This document shows, one piece after another, positions 17,108 to 26,407 of a stretch of 64,000 bases of DNA. The DNA is taken from NCBI RefSeq assembly GCF_002810445.1, contig NZ_NEXS01000003.1:1426001-1490000 (forward strand), given 5' to 3'. The first letter of the stretch is position 1; each line of letters starts with the position of its first letter. The notes beneath the pieces are model-generated. The model was not told the DNA's origin, did no database searches, and saw only the letters and a list, made by a program, of their open reading frames with translations. The DNA is from Advenella sp. S44. Lineage in GTDB: Bacteria > Pseudomonadota > Gammaproteobacteria > Burkholderiales > Burkholderiaceae_B. A program made the translations under genes and the position numbers.

Positions 17108-17456
17108 TCTCCCTGTTTATTTTGCCGATATAGTAAACAGGATTCACTTCGATAGGTATTGCCCAGTTGTAATCTAAATTTCAATCGGGTTCAGAGCAGA
17201 TGAGCTGTAATAATAATCGTACGGCGAGTGTGCTTGTTTTCTACTTGAAAGTAAGAAATGGCCTTCTCATTATTGCCTATACTATGTCAACCAGTGCCTT
17301 GAGCCCAGCCACTCTGGCCTCCGTTCTCGCTTCGGCTGCCTGCAGTTTGAGATCATAAAGTACATTCGCAAGGTGGCAAACCGTCCTGACAGGCACAAAA
17401 AAGGTGGCGATCGCGCCACCTTTTCCATGCAATATTGCGTTGTGTTTCAGGCCGGG
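17108..17456. other. Spacer between the small lipoprotein and lysS
   Basis: About 350 bases. It carries the lysS terminator (17401-17422). On the minus strand just past that terminator there is a 39-codon GTG frame (17277-17396). It is protein-like in its C-terminal part (LQAAEARTEARVAGLKALVD, then IV) but has no ribosome binding site, so it may be a gene remnant. No other gene is seen. Confidence 0.5.
17395..17422 (-). terminator. Terminator downstream of lysS
   Basis: A perfect 9-bp stem AAGGTGGCG / CGCCACCTT with an ATCG loop (17401-17422) lies 35 bases after the lysS stop. On the minus strand it is followed by a T-run (complement of the A-run 17397-17402). A T-run also lies on the other side, so it can work in both directions. 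Confidence 0.8.
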
Positions 17457-18983
17457 CTAGTCTTCCTTGCGTAGGTGCGGGAAAAGCAGTACATCGCGAA
17501 TGGTCGGGCTGTCGGTCAGCAGCATAATGTAGCGGTCAATGCCGATGCCGCAGCCGCCGGCAGGCGGCATGCCATATTCGAGCGCGCGGATATAATCGGC
17601 GTCGTAGTACATGGCTTCTTCATCCCCTGCGTCCTTGGCAACAACCTGTGCCTGAAAGCGTGCAGCCTGGTCTTCGGGATCGTTCAGTTCAGAGAACCCG
17701 TTCGCAATCTCGCGGCCGGTAATGAATAGTTCAAAGCGCTCGGTAATTTGCGGATTGCTGTCCGAGGCGCGGGCCAGCGGAGAAACTTCTACCGGATAGT
17801 CAATGATGAAAGTCGGGTTCCACAATTGTGATTCGGCTGTCTCTTCAAACAATGCCAGTTGTAATGCGCCAATACCGGCCCGCGCCAACACCGGGCCGTC
17901 GACGTCCGCACCCAGCCTGCGCAATTCTGTGCGCAGGAATTCAATGTCATTGAGCTGTGTTTCTGTATAGCCCTGGGCATATTTCATGATGGCCTGGGTA
18001 ATCGTCAGGCGATCAAAAGGCTGGCTCAGGTCCAGTGCTTTGCCCTGGTGGGTCAGAATCGCACTGCCGGTCGCCTGGGTGGCCACATCGCGCAGCAACT
18101 GTTCGGTAAAATCCATGAGCCACTGATAATCCGTATAGGCGGCATAGAACTCCATCATGGTAAATTCCGGATTATGCCGGGGGCTGACGCCTTCGTTGCG
18201 AAAATTGCGGTTGATCTCGAAGACGCGCTCAAAGCCGCCCACCACCAGCCGTTTCAGATACAGTTCCGGCGCGATGCGCAGGAACATCTGCATGTCCAGC
18301 GCGTTATGATGCGTCACAAACGGCTTGGCGGCAGCGCCACCGGGAATTGGATGCAGCATCGGTGTTTCGACTTCCAGAAAGTCGGCAGCATTCATGACCG
18401 AGCGCATTGCAGCAATGGCCTTGCTGCGTACCTTGAAGGTGTTGCGTGATTCTTCAGTCATGATCAGATCGACGTAGCGCTGGCGATAGCGCAGTTCCTG
18501 GTCGGCAATGCCGTGAAATTTGTCGGGCAGGGGCCGCAGGGACTTGGAAATCAGGCTGATTGATTCGGCATGAATCGACAGTTCGCCCTTGTTTGTCTTG
18601 AAAACACGGCCACTGACGCCGATGATGTCACCGATATCCCACGTCTTGAACTGTTCGTACACGTCTTCGCCGAGGCCTTTTTTGTCCAGATAAATCTGGA
18701 TGCGTCCACTGGCATCCTGGATGGTGGCAAAACTGGCCTTGCCCATCACACGCTTGAGCATCATGCGGCCAGCAACACAGGCCGGATTGGCTTGCGGATC
18801 CAGGGTTTCCTTGTCTAGCGAATCAAACTGCTCATGCAGCGCCTGTGCCTTGTGTTTTGGCTTGAAGCTGTTGGGGTAAGCCACGCCGGCTGAGCGCAGG
18901 CGCGAGAGCTTGCCACGTCTTTCGGCGATGAGTTTGTTTTCGTCAACTTCGGTAACGGGCGCGTCTTTCTGGATGTCGTTCAT
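17457..18983 (-). CDS. lysS: Lysyl-tRNA synthetase, class II
   Basis: This is a 508-residue enzyme that charges tRNA(Lys) with lysine. An N-terminal OB-fold anticodon-binding domain (about 60-160) precedes the class II core with motif 2 [20 protein letters not shown] and motif 3 [13 protein letters not shown]. The start at [26 protein letters not shown] gives the usual family length; a longer frame reaches 19070, but its extra 29 residues look non-conserved and no start there has a good ribosome binding site. The order prfB-SDR-lysS on one strand keeps the common prfB/lysS linkage with an inserted short-chain dehydrogenase. Confidence 0.94.
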   Translation of the reverse strand: MNDIQKDAPVTEVDENKLIAERRGKLSRLRSAGVAYPNSFKPKHKAQALHEQFDSLDKETLDPQANPACVAGRMMLKRVMGKASFATIQDASGRIQIYLDKKGLGEDVYEQFKTWDIGDIIGVSGRVFKTNKGELSIHAESISLISKSLRPLPDKFHGIADQELRYRQRYVDLIMTEESRNTFKVRSKAIAAMRSVMNAADFLEVETPMLHPIPGGAAAKPFVTHHNALDMQMFLRIAPELYLKRLVVGGFERVFEINRNFRNEGVSPRHNPEFTMMEFYAAYTDYQWLMDFTEQLLRDVATQATGSAILTHQGKALDLSQPFDRLTITQAIMKYAQGYTETQLNDIEFLRTELRRLGADVDGPVLARAGIGALQLALFEETAESQLWNPTFIIDYPVEVSPLARASDSNPQITERFELFITGREIANGFSELNDPEDQAARFQAQVVAKDAGDEEAMYYDADYIRALEYGMPPAGGCGIGIDRYIMLLTDSPTIRDVLLFPHLRKED

Positions 18984-19097
18984 AGGGTTTGCTGATGTTT
19001 TGCTTTGCATGTCAGACACAAGTGACATGGCAGGGTGAATGGGGATGGCAGGTTGCGATATGCGTGTCAAACGGGTCGATAATAACGATATGGCCGC

Positions 19098-19850
19098 TCA
19101 CTGGCTGTACTGACGTATGTCATCCAGCGCTTTGCTGGCAAAATGTTCGCTGTTGATATACCGGACAATCGCTTCTGCCACGGCCTCGGGGCTGCGCAGC
19201 GCACCCGTTTCGTTCAGTGTGGTAAAGCGGGCCAGATCCGGGAAATCGTCGATATTGCCCGAGCGAATGGTCTCTTGCATGTGCGTATCTATGACACCGG
19301 GTGCGAGCGATACCAGCCTGGCATGCGGCGCTTCCAGGCTGGCGACACGAGTATACATGTCCAGCGCTGCCTTGCTGGCACAGTACACGCCCCAGCCCGC
19401 AGTGGGCGAGCGCCCGGCGCCCGAAGAAATGTTGACGACCCGTACATCTGCAGCCAGCGTCTTGGTGGCGCGAAGCAGGGCAGTGGTCAGCAACATGGCA
19501 CTGGTGACATTCAGATTGAATGTACGGGAAATGGCATCAGCGTCTTTGAGCGTATCATACTGGGCGACTGGTCCCAGAGAACCCGCATTGTTGATCAGCA
19601 GATACTGGCTTGCGGTCTGATCCAGCTGCGCAAAAATTCCCAATGCCGCAGCTTCGATATGCTGCATATCGGACAGGTCATGGGCATAATGCACATGCGT
19701 GCAGCCCGATGCTTGCGCCAGCCGCTGCGTTTGCGCATCGCTGTTGCGCGACACGGTAATCAGCTGTCTGGCGCTGCCGGCCAGCTTGCGTGCCAGCGCG
19801 GCGCCCAGGCCGCGCGATGCACCAGTCACAATAGCAATCGTTCCACTCAT
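19098..19850 (-). CDS. Short-chain dehydrogenase/reductase
   Basis: This 250-residue classical SDR has cofactor motif TGASRGLGAALA at residue 9, NNAGSLGP, catalytic serine in NISSGAGR and YCASK as the Tyr-Lys pair. The pattern (LLINNAGSLGPVAQYD and SPTAGWGVYCASKAALDMY) resembles sepiapterin/benzil reductase-type SDRs that use NADPH on carbonyls. The substrate is unknown. It starts two bases after the prfB stop, so it is probably in one unit with prfB. Confidence 0.88.
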   Translation of the reverse strand: MSGTIAIVTGASRGLGAALARKLAGSARQLITVSRNSDAQTQRLAQASGCTHVHYAHDLSDMQHIEAAALGIFAQLDQTASQYLLINNAGSLGPVAQYDTLKDADAISRTFNLNVTSAMLLTTALLRATKTLAADVRVVNISSGAGRSPTAGWGVYCASKAALDMYTRVASLEAPHARLVSLAPGVIDTHMQETIRSGNIDDFPDLARFTTLNETGALRSPEAVAEAIVRYINSEHFASKALDDIRQYSQ

Positions 19851-19851
19851 A

Positions 19852-20956
19852 TCAGACTCCCTGCTTCAGGCTGGCTTCGATAAACGGGTCAAGGTCGCCG
19901 TCCAGCACCTTTTGGGTATTGGATATTTCGACATTGGTTCGCAAATCCTTGATACGGCTATTGTCCAGCACATACGAGCGGATCTGGTGACCCCAGCCGA
20001 CTTCGGTCTTGGATTCTTCCAGTTTCTGCTGCTCGGCCAGCCGGTTGCGCATTTCCAGCTCGTACAGCTTGGAGCGCAGCATGGACATGGCTTCGGCTCG
20101 GTTGCGATGTTGCGAACGGTCATTCTGGCACTGTACAACAATGCCTGTCGGGGTGTGGGTAAGCCGCACTGCCGAATCGGTTTTGTTGATGTGCTGACCG
20201 CCCGCGCCACTGGCGCGATAAGTATCGATCCGCAAATCCGCAGGGTTGATTTCAATCTCGATAGAGTCATCGATTTCGGGGTACACGTACACACTGGCAA
20301 AAGACGTATGGCGACCATTGGACGAGTCAAACGGGCTTTTTCGAACCAGTCGGTGAACACCGCTTTCCGTACGCAGGTAGCCAAACGCGTATTCGCCTTC
20401 GACCTTGATGGTTGCCGATTTGATGCCGGCTACGTCGCCATCGGACTCTTCCAGTACTTCGGTTTTGAAGTCCTTGCGTTCGCAATATCTGAGGTACTGG
20501 CGCAACAGCATGGACGCCCAATCCTGGGCTTCGGTGCCGCCGGCGCCAGCCTGGATGTCGACAAAACAATTGAGCGGGTCGGCCGGGTTGGAGAACATGC
20601 GGCGAAATTCGAAGCCGTCGATGATCTTGCCAATGCCGTCAGTATCTTCCTCGATGGCAAGCAGCGTCGCATCGTCGTCGTCGGCGCTGGCCAGTTCAAA
20701 GAGTTCTTGCGTATCGCGAATGTTCTGCTTCAATTGATCCAGTACAAGAACGACATTTTCCAGGCTTTTTTTCTCGCGGCCCAGTTCCTGGGCCTTCTCG
20801 GGGTCGTTCCAGACGTCCGGGTTTTCCAGCTCCAGATTGACTACTTGCAGCCGTTCTGATTTGGATTCGACGTCAAAGATACCTCCGTAGCGCGTCCTCG
20901 CGCTCAGCGTAATCTTCAAGACGGTCGGCCAGTTGGTTCTGACGTTCTGCTTCCAT
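19852..20956 (-). CDS. prfB: Peptide chain release factor 2, with programmed +1 frameshift
   Basis: RF2 is read in two parts: 20956 down to 20876 (27 codons from [23 protein letters not shown]...) and, after skipping T at 20875, 20874 down to 19852 (340 residues plus stop). The sequence AGGTATCTTTGAC at the junction is the classical autoregulatory site, where an in-frame TGA is bypassed when RF2 is scarce. The joined product is 367 residues, the normal length. The peptidyl-hydrolysis GGQ motif occurs in [15 protein letters not shown], and the TGA-recognition SPF motif in [15 protein letters not shown]. Calling only the downstream frame would give a false start. Confidence 0.95.
20871..20888 (-). 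promoter_or_regulatory. prfB programmed frameshift signal
   Basis: On the minus strand, CGGAGG (an internal Shine-Dalgarno-like sequence) lies three bases before CTTTGAC. The CTT codon slips +1 over the TGA stop. This arrangement is conserved among bacterial prfB genes and sets RF2 level by feedback. Confidence 0.93.
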
Positions 20957-21097
20957 GCGTGTTATTCCCTTGCTGAGTAATTTTGCTTAACCCTTTATTT
21001 TAGCGCACCCGGGCGCCATAGCTGGCCGAATGCCGATCTTGGGCTGCAAAACTTACGTGTCGCCCGGGCTGGCGCCTGGATGAGTCAGACGTTACAT

Positions 21098-21244
21098 TCA
21101 GCGGGCGGGGCGTTGGCCGGAAACATTGCCAAAGGCGCCCCCGACCGTGCCAACTACGCCATCAATATGCTGACCGGGCGTGCCTGTCGTTGTGCAGGCG
21201 GTCAAAACCAGAAGGGCGAACAGAATGGCGCTGGTAAGTTTCAT
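21098..21244 (-). CDS. Small lipoprotein (48 aa)
   Basis: This 48-residue protein starts MKLTSAILFALLVLTAC; LTAC is a lipobox, so the mature peptide is about 32 residues (TTTGTPGQHIDGVVGTVGGA... ending QRPAR), lipidated at its N-terminal Cys. It is rich in Gly, Thr and Val, similar in size to entericidin-like lipoproteins, but no match is claimed. It sits between recJ and prfB on the same strand. A longer frame to 21379 has no signal peptide and is not supported. The ribosome binding site is weak. Confidence 0.55.
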   Translation of the reverse strand: MKLTSAILFALLVLTACTTTGTPGQHIDGVVGTVGGAFGNVSGQRPAR

Positions 21245-21383
21245 AATTTTTCTGGAAATAAAAATGCAGGATAACAAATTGCCGGCCGCTTGCCTTGTCG
21301 GGACGGTAACCGTTGTAACAAGAATACCTGAAGGCGCGCATCTGATCGGGATCTTCAGCCAGGGGCATGATGCGGTCACGCTT

Positions 21384-23099
21384 TTAGAAAGCCGCCGGCT
21401 CGGCGTGGCGCACCATCAGTTGCACGTTTACAACGCCATTCCAGGCATTGGGCGCAATTTCATAGATAAGATCGGTGTATTCCGGCAGGGTCTCGGCATG
21501 ATTGAACCAGATTGCATCGTATTGCTGGTTCATGCGTTCCAGACGCAATTTCAGGTGTTTTTCCTTCAGCAAACGCTGATTGAGCACCCGGAACGTGTCA
21601 CGAAAAAGGGGAGGGGGAAAACCGGCGCCCCAGACGTGCTCATGCAGCATGCCGGCCACTTCCGCTGTCGTAAAGAGTGGATCGAGCGAGCCATCGGTTT
21701 CGATCAGCGGTTCAAAACTGTCTTTGCCGCTAATGCGGCGTACCGCCAGGTCAAAGGCCTCTTCAAATTCGGCAAAAGCCTCTTCGCGCAGTGTCAGCCC
21801 GGCGGCCATGGCATGGCCGCCGAATTTGAGAATCATGCCCGAATGGGTTTTGGACACCAGATCCAGAACGTCGCGAAGATGTACGTCCGGCACAGACCGA
21901 CCCGAACCGCGCAGCTCTCCCGGGTCACCGGGGGCAAAGGCCAGGGTTGGTTTCCAGAATTTTTCTTTCAGTCGTGATGCGACAATTCCCACCACGCCCT
22001 GATGCCAGTCAGGATGAAAGACACACACGGTGGCGTTGCGGGCTTTTTCAGGCGCTTGCAGGCTGGCCTGCGCTTGTTCGCTCATATCCTGTTCAATGGT
22101 GCGACGCCGATGGTTCATCGTATCCAGTTCGCGGGCTAGCGCCAGCGCTTCGGCCTCATCGTCCGTCGTCAGGCAGCGTATCCCGATGCTCATATCGGCC
22201 AGACGGCCGGCGGCATTAATACGCGGACCGATGCGAAAACCCAGATCCAGCGCCGTGGCCTCCCGGTTGTCGCAACTGGCCACCAGGAACAGGGCCTTCA
22301 GACCAGGCTGCAATTGATTGCGGCGAATTTTTTTCAGTCCCTGCGACACCAGCAGTCGGTTGTTGGCGTCCAGCCTGACCACATCGGCCACCGTTCCCAG
22401 CGCGACCAGATCGGCCAGTGCGTCAAGCCGCGGGCCCGCTTTGGCGTCCACCCAGCCGCGCCTGCGAAACTCTGCGCGCAAGGCCAGCAGTACGTAAAAA
22501 ATGACACCCACGCCGGCCAGGTTCTTTGATGGAAAGCCGCAATCTGGATGATTCGGGTTCACAATGGCGAGTGCCTCGGGTAGCGCATCCCCGGGCAAGT
22601 GATGGTCCGTGACCAAGACCCGCATGCCCAGGTCATTGGCGGCCTGCACCCCGTCTATGCTGGCGATGCCGTTGTCCACCGTGATCAGCATATCCGGCTT
22701 GCCTGCAGGATGATTGCACGCCAGTTCCACCACGGCAGGAGACAATCCATAGCCCGTTTCAAAGCGGTTGGGCACCAGAAAATCGACATCGGCGCCAAAC
22801 GCGCGCAAGCCACGCAGCGCCACCGCGCACGCCGTGGCGCCATCACAGTCGTAATCAGCGACAATCAGCAGCTTCTGTTTGGCGGCAATGGCATCGGCCA
22901 GAATGGCTGCCGCCCTATCGGCCTGACTCAGTTCCGAGGGATTGATCAGGTCGGCCCAGGACAGACGTGTCTGCTGGGAAGAAGCCACGCCGCGAGCTGC
23001 CCACAACCGGGCCAGCAGGGCATGAATGCCGCTTTCCTGCAATTGTTTTTCGTAGTCAGGGTTAACCGGACGAGCTGTGATTTTTACTGAGACCACCAT
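21384..23099 (-). CDS. recJ: RecJ single-stranded-DNA-specific exonuclease
   Basis: This is a 571-residue 5'-3' exonuclease acting in recombination and mismatch repair. DHH motifs are VADYDCDGATACAVALRG (about residue 77), LITVDNGIAS and VTDHHLPGD, with metal-binding Asp/His residues present. The DHHA1 domain (about 360-450) shows GVVGIVASRLKEKFWKPTLAF and a GSGRSVPDVHLRDVLD pattern. An OB-like C-terminal part follows. Two close ATG codons (23108 and 23099) are possible; GGAAG favours 23099. The start overlaps the end of the upstream RpfE-like gene, indicating an operon. Confidence 0.95.
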   Translation of the reverse strand: MVVSVKITARPVNPDYEKQLQESGIHALLARLWAARGVASSQQTRLSWADLINPSELSQADRAAAILADAIAAKQKLLIVADYDCDGATACAVALRGLRAFGADVDFLVPNRFETGYGLSPAVVELACNHPAGKPDMLITVDNGIASIDGVQAANDLGMRVLVTDHHLPGDALPEALAIVNPNHPDCGFPSKNLAGVGVIFYVLLALRAEFRRRGWVDAKAGPRLDALADLVALGTVADVVRLDANNRLLVSQGLKKIRRNQLQPGLKALFLVASCDNREATALDLGFRIGPRINAAGRLADMSIGIRCLTTDDEAEALALARELDTMNHRRRTIEQDMSEQAQASLQAPEKARNATVCVFHPDWHQGVVGIVASRLKEKFWKPTLAFAPGDPGELRGSGRSVPDVHLRDVLDLVSKTHSGMILKFGGHAMAAGLTLREEAFAEFEEAFDLAVRRISGKDSFEPLIETDGSLDPLFTTAEVAGMLHEHVWGAGFPPPLFRDTFRVLNQRLLKEKHLKLRLERMNQQYDAIWFNHAETLPEYTDLIYEIAPNAWNGVVNVQLMVRHAEPAAF

Positions 23100-24043
23100 T
23101 GCTTCCATTGCTTGCGTTTACCGGGCAGCCATTTCAATAGCGCCGGTGTAGGTTCCAGGGAAAGGTCGACCCACCGGTCTTCGCCGGTCAGGATCAATCT
23201 GAATGGCATGGTAACAGGGTTGCCAGCAGATTCGGCCTCAAGCGCTTTTCCCAACTCAAGTGTCAGTGTCTGCTCCACGCTCGGCAATAAAGCGAGCCAG
23301 TGGCCCCACTGACGCGTCCGATGAACGGCTTCCAGGTCGCGGATCACGGTCGGCATTGTTGTTGCAGGAGGTGTCAACTGCGCGGGTGCGGCGCCGCCAA
23401 ACAGCCAGCCACCATTGATAAGCGGCAGGTTCTTGTCGCGCCGGGCCTCATTGACAGGATGATGATGCCAGGCAATCTGCAGTTCGCTCAGCAGGCGACG
23501 CAAGGGTTTAAAAGCGTCTTCCTGCGGCCAAACGTGCGCCAGATCGGCGCTGGCGATTAATGTCGGGCTCAGTGACGGTAGATCAAAATCGTCCGGTACC
23601 GCCACCGTCCAGCCTTGCGGGGTGTGGTCCGTGAGCGTAAAGGGCGTGCCGGCAAAGATCTCTGCTGCACTATCGTACAGCGCCAGGCTTTCCTCTTCTG
23701 TCACGGCAATGTCGGTCGCGGTCAGCATGTGCGCGCCGGTATTGGTCAGGCCAAAGTGCGCAAGCTGAAACAGCCAGACCGCTTCATTGACCTTTGTGCC
23801 CGGGACCAGAATGGGTGCAAGCGCTGCACCGGCGTTCTGGCCGGGCGCTGGCGTAAATTGATGGCGCTGTACGAGCCAGGCTTCAAATGGCGTACAGCCG
23901 GTTTGATCCGGATCGGCCGCGTGCCTGTGCGCTGTGCCGAATTCGAACAGGCGTCGCAGCAGAACCGCATTTTTTTTCAGGTGCTCGGCAGTTTCGTGCG
24001 CCACGGAATCGGCAGGAAGTGCACCGATAATGATCAGTTCCAT
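23084..24043 (-). CDS. RpfE-like conserved protein of unknown function
   Basis: This 319-residue protein has no catalytic motif I can name. Its linkage to recJ and its general features (LLRRLFEFGTAH, LADPVHLRADLTHV-type segment represented by SADLAHVWPQEDAFKPL, and WLFGGAAPAQL) match the family called RpfE in Xanthomonas, or a degenerate phosphoglycerate-mutase-like protein in other annotations. RpfE lies next to recJ, prfB and lysS in the Xanthomonas rpf region, which is the same arrangement as here. No signal peptide or membrane segment. Biochemical role unknown; overlap with recJ suggests shared translation. Confidence 0.6.
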   Translation of the reverse strand: MELIIIGALPADSVAHETAEHLKKNAVLLRRLFEFGTAHRHAADPDQTGCTPFEAWLVQRHQFTPAPGQNAGAALAPILVPGTKVNEAVWLFQLAHFGLTNTGAHMLTATDIAVTEEESLALYDSAAEIFAGTPFTLTDHTPQGWTVAVPDDFDLPSLSPTLIASADLAHVWPQEDAFKPLRRLLSELQIAWHHHPVNEARRDKNLPLINGGWLFGGAAPAQLTPPATTMPTVIRDLEAVHRTRQWGHWLALLPSVEQTLTLELGKALEAESAGNPVTMPFRLILTGEDRWVDLSLEPTPALLKWLPGKRKQWKQWWSQ

Positions 24044-24330
24044 GTCGGCGTATTTCTCATAATGTGGGGCCTATTGCAGGCAGCTGTGGAATCATAAGCA
24101 GGGTGGTCAATTCAAAAGCATGTTTGGGTCGCGATTGTCATGAGACGCCTGGGGCCGCTTCCGGCCATTGCCTCATTAACCTGTGGTGGGAATGAACTGA
24201 GTCCAATTCTTAAGTGGCTTATCGCAAGATATTGGAAGATTATAACGGCTAAGCCCAGCTAGGGTGTAAGAAGGGCTAGGCCGCGCGACGGCCAAATCCG
24301 TTCAGCGATCGGTAACGGCAAGCGATGTCA

Positions 24331-24714
24331 TCAAGCAGCCAGGTCACGACGGGCGTGTTTAATGTCCTGGGCGATGGCGTGTTCGATCAGTTCGGGATCC
24401 GAAGTCAGATTCACGCTGTAACTGTCGCCGATGCGAATCCATTTTGTCCTGCCATCGGATTTCGGCAGTTTACAAGATATCTGGAAATTGTATTGGTTTT
24501 GCGCCGGCAACCGGCTCTTGGTTGCGTCCACTTCAACGAAGCTTGTGACGCGGATCTTGAAATCTTTTTCCTCTATCCCTGCCTCCCGGCAGATACGGGC
24601 CTTGGAGATCAGCTTCCAGATCTGTTCTTCGGATTTATTATTTGAGCGCAAAAAGAAATGGAAAATGAGGAATGCTGCCAGACCCGCAATTACTAATACA
24701 CTGTCGATACTCAT
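24331..24714 (-). CDS. Membrane-anchored hypothetical protein
   Basis: This 127-residue protein has one N-terminal membrane segment (SVLVIAGLAAFLIFHFFL, residues 5-22) and a mostly cytoplasmic, charged remainder including KARICREAGIEEKDFKIRVTS and IRIGDSYSVNLTSDPELIEHA. GAGGG lies six bases upstream of the ATG, a good ribosome binding site. I do not recognise the family. No close neighbour on its strand. The frame is intact and has composition like its neighbours, so it is likely a real gene. Confidence 0.6.
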   Translation of the reverse strand: MSIDSVLVIAGLAAFLIFHFFLRSNNKSEEQIWKLISKARICREAGIEEKDFKIRVTSFVEVDATKSRLPAQNQYNFQISCKLPKSDGRTKWIRIGDSYSVNLTSDPELIEHAIAQDIKHARRDLAA

Positions 24715-24877
24715 CGGTTGCCCTCATTTGTTAAGTTGATGATCTTACTCTGAATTGACACGCTGTGATGCGCGTCTGTCTTTTTTATGAAGAAGGGATC
24801 CGGGATTTATCGGATTTGCAGCATTTGATCCTGCCTCTTGGGGCATAATGGGTCTTCACACTCTCTACGGATACGAC

Positions 24878-25069
24878 ATGAATAGGAAAGCCATACAAAT
24901 CACAACATCGCCATTAAATGCCGGTGGCATCGTGTTGGTCGCTTTGGCCGACGATGGTTCAATTTGGCAATCGAACAGGCAAAATATGTCTTCGTCGAGC
25001 GACAAATGGTCGGCTTGGACAAAACTGCCGGATCTGCCGCAAGGGACGTCCGATGAGCAAACGGATTAA
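24878..25069 (+). CDS. Small hypothetical protein (63 aa)
   Basis: This frame encodes 63 residues beginning MNRKAIQITTSPLNAGGIVL and containing LVALADDGSIWQSN and WSAWTKLPDLPQG. The ALADDGSIW pattern is seen in small conserved proteobacterial hypothetical proteins and resembles a beta-propeller-repeat fragment (LADDGSIW...W...LPDLP). CGGA lies seven bases upstream. An in-frame ATG ten codons earlier (24848) is the alternative start. Function unknown. Confidence 0.5.
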   Translation: MNRKAIQITTSPLNAGGIVLVALADDGSIWQSNRQNMSSSSDKWSAWTKLPDLPQGTSDEQTD

Positions 25070-25235
25070 GCCAGCTCAAATGATGGTTCCACGGCAAGCT
25101 CTGCGCAACCCCAATAACAAACAGAACGCAGCTTATTCGGCTTGTCAAACGCTTGCCGCAGAAATCTGACCTCATCGCCTGTGGCGAGGCGCCTCGCGTC
25201 AAATGCCGCACTCAAAGCGGATCCATGCCTCGATC

Positions 25236-25445
25236 TTAATGAAAATAATAATTGGCGACGTATCTGCGTACCCGCCTTGTATTGAGAAAATCAATGTCCT
25301 TGCGGTTTCGCTCTGTATCGACCAGTTGAATGAACCGGATCGCCTCGTCATCGCGCAAGGTTCGGCTTTGGCCGCTCTGGTAATGGAATTTCACACCAGG
25401 CAAGCCATATTCATACAAGACGCCGACAGATTGAATTTGATTCAT
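25236..25445 (-). CDS. Small hypothetical protein (69 aa)
   Basis: A minus-strand gene of 69 residues (MNQIQSVGVLYEYGLPGV...) with a strong ribosome binding site GGAGG seven bases before its ATG. The product is hydrophilic, with a basic C-terminal half (RNRKDIDFLNTRRVRRYVANYY) and no signal peptide. The strong site argues for a real gene. Family not recognised. Confidence 0.5.
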   Translation of the reverse strand: MNQIQSVGVLYEYGLPGVKFHYQSGQSRTLRDDEAIRFIQLVDTERNRKDIDFLNTRRVRRYVANYYFH

Positions 25446-25603
25446 ATTGGCACCTCCAGATGAGTTGATATAAGTGCAGCGAGACTATGTTTCAGTTCGC
25501 CAACGCTTATATGGACTCACCCTTATTATTTATATGAGGCCTGGGGCGGCAAACGCAATATCAATATCGTAATGAAACATTTCGTTGCTTAATCAGTGGT
25601 GTT

Positions 25604-25744
25604 ATGAAAATGAAAAGCTCGTTGCTAAAAATTTGCCTGGTGCCGCTGTCTGTTTTTGTTCAAGTCGCCGCAGACGGTTTTCATAACGAGCAGCGTCGCG
25701 AGCCGGCTCGGCTTGTATGGCTCAGCCCAGACTCACATTTGTAA
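25604..25744 (+). CDS. Candidate small secreted peptide (46 aa)
   Basis: An ATG at 25604 opens a 46-residue frame that begins MKMKSSLLKICLVPLSVFVQ then VAA. This is a signal peptide with predicted cleavage after VAA or ADG. The mature peptide is about 22 residues, with NEQRREPARLVW. The ribosome binding site is weak. Found only by direct reading; function unknown, could be chance. Confidence 0.25.
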   Translation: MKMKSSLLKICLVPLSVFVQVAADGFHNEQRREPARLVWLSPDSHL

Positions 25745-25896
25745 TAATTGTCACCCTTTCCGGCAAAAGTCGTTTTGTGCAGGGCAGGCTAAATATAATC
25801 GGCTTGGCAGGCCTAAAAACTTCGCAGGCCTAAAATGCTTACGCGGGCAATTGCCGCTATTTCCATCGAAAGCTGGCTGACCAAGGAAAATAACAG

Positions 25897-26403
25897 ATGA
25901 AATTTCGCGCTACCGTCACGACGGTGTCACTCATAATGGCAGCCATGGTTTCCCTGCCAACCTTTTCACAAAACGTCCCACAACCGGCGGCGGAAATAGC
26001 CCCACAACAAGCCGCGCAAGTATCGCTGGCCAGCAGTATGGTCGCCAATGGCGGCACCACGGCCGAACTGACTTCAGTGGTTAAATCCGGAAACCGGGTG
26101 ACGGTAAAGGTGCGTTTCGTAGAAACGGACCCCGGGGTGTCCGGGCTTTACATGCTGTACCCTTCCCTGGACGACAAGGCGTATGAAAATGATTTCTATC
26201 TGCTGGCCGGAGATAAAAAGTATCTTCTATTGAAGGACTCTGCGGGCAAGCCGCTAGCGCCGGGAAAAGTGCAGTTGCGCAGTAGTGGAAAAGTACGGGG
26301 AGTGTGGTATGGCACCTTTCCTGCGCCCCCCGACAATGAGAGCGTGATGTTGTTCATTCCGAATATTGAACCGCTGGGCCCGTTTCCGATTTCCGGTCAG
26401 TAA
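25897..26403 (+). CDS. Exported protein of unknown function, paired with an OmpA-like protein
   Basis: This 168-residue protein has a signal peptide (MKFRATVTTVSLIMAAMVSL then PTFS), and a mature part with GNRVTVKVRFVETDPGVSG, GLYMLYPSLDDKAYENDFYLLAGDKKYLLLKD and SSGKVRGVWYGTFPAPPDNES. The pattern is one compact beta-rich domain with no membrane segments. It stops just before the OmpA-like gene (a four-base gap), so the two are one unit and probably work together in the envelope. Pairs of this kind occur widely, but I cannot name the family with confidence. Confidence 0.75.
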   Translation: MKFRATVTTVSLIMAAMVSLPTFSQNVPQPAAEIAPQQAAQVSLASSMVANGGTTAELTSVVKSGNRVTVKVRFVETDPGVSGLYMLYPSLDDKAYENDFYLLAGDKKYLLLKDSAGKPLAPGKVQLRSSGKVRGVWYGTFPAPPDNESVMLFIPNIEPLGPFPISGQ

Positions 26404-26407
26404 AACC

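Noticed and set aside
17277-17396. 39-codon GTG frame after the lysS terminator
   Set aside because: Its end looks protein-like, but the start overlaps the terminator tail and lacks a ribosome binding site. Kept only as a possible remnant.
19699-20859. 386-codon plus-strand frame opposite prfB and the SDR gene
   Set aside because: It covers two real genes on the other strand; its product is low-information and lacks a ribosome binding site.
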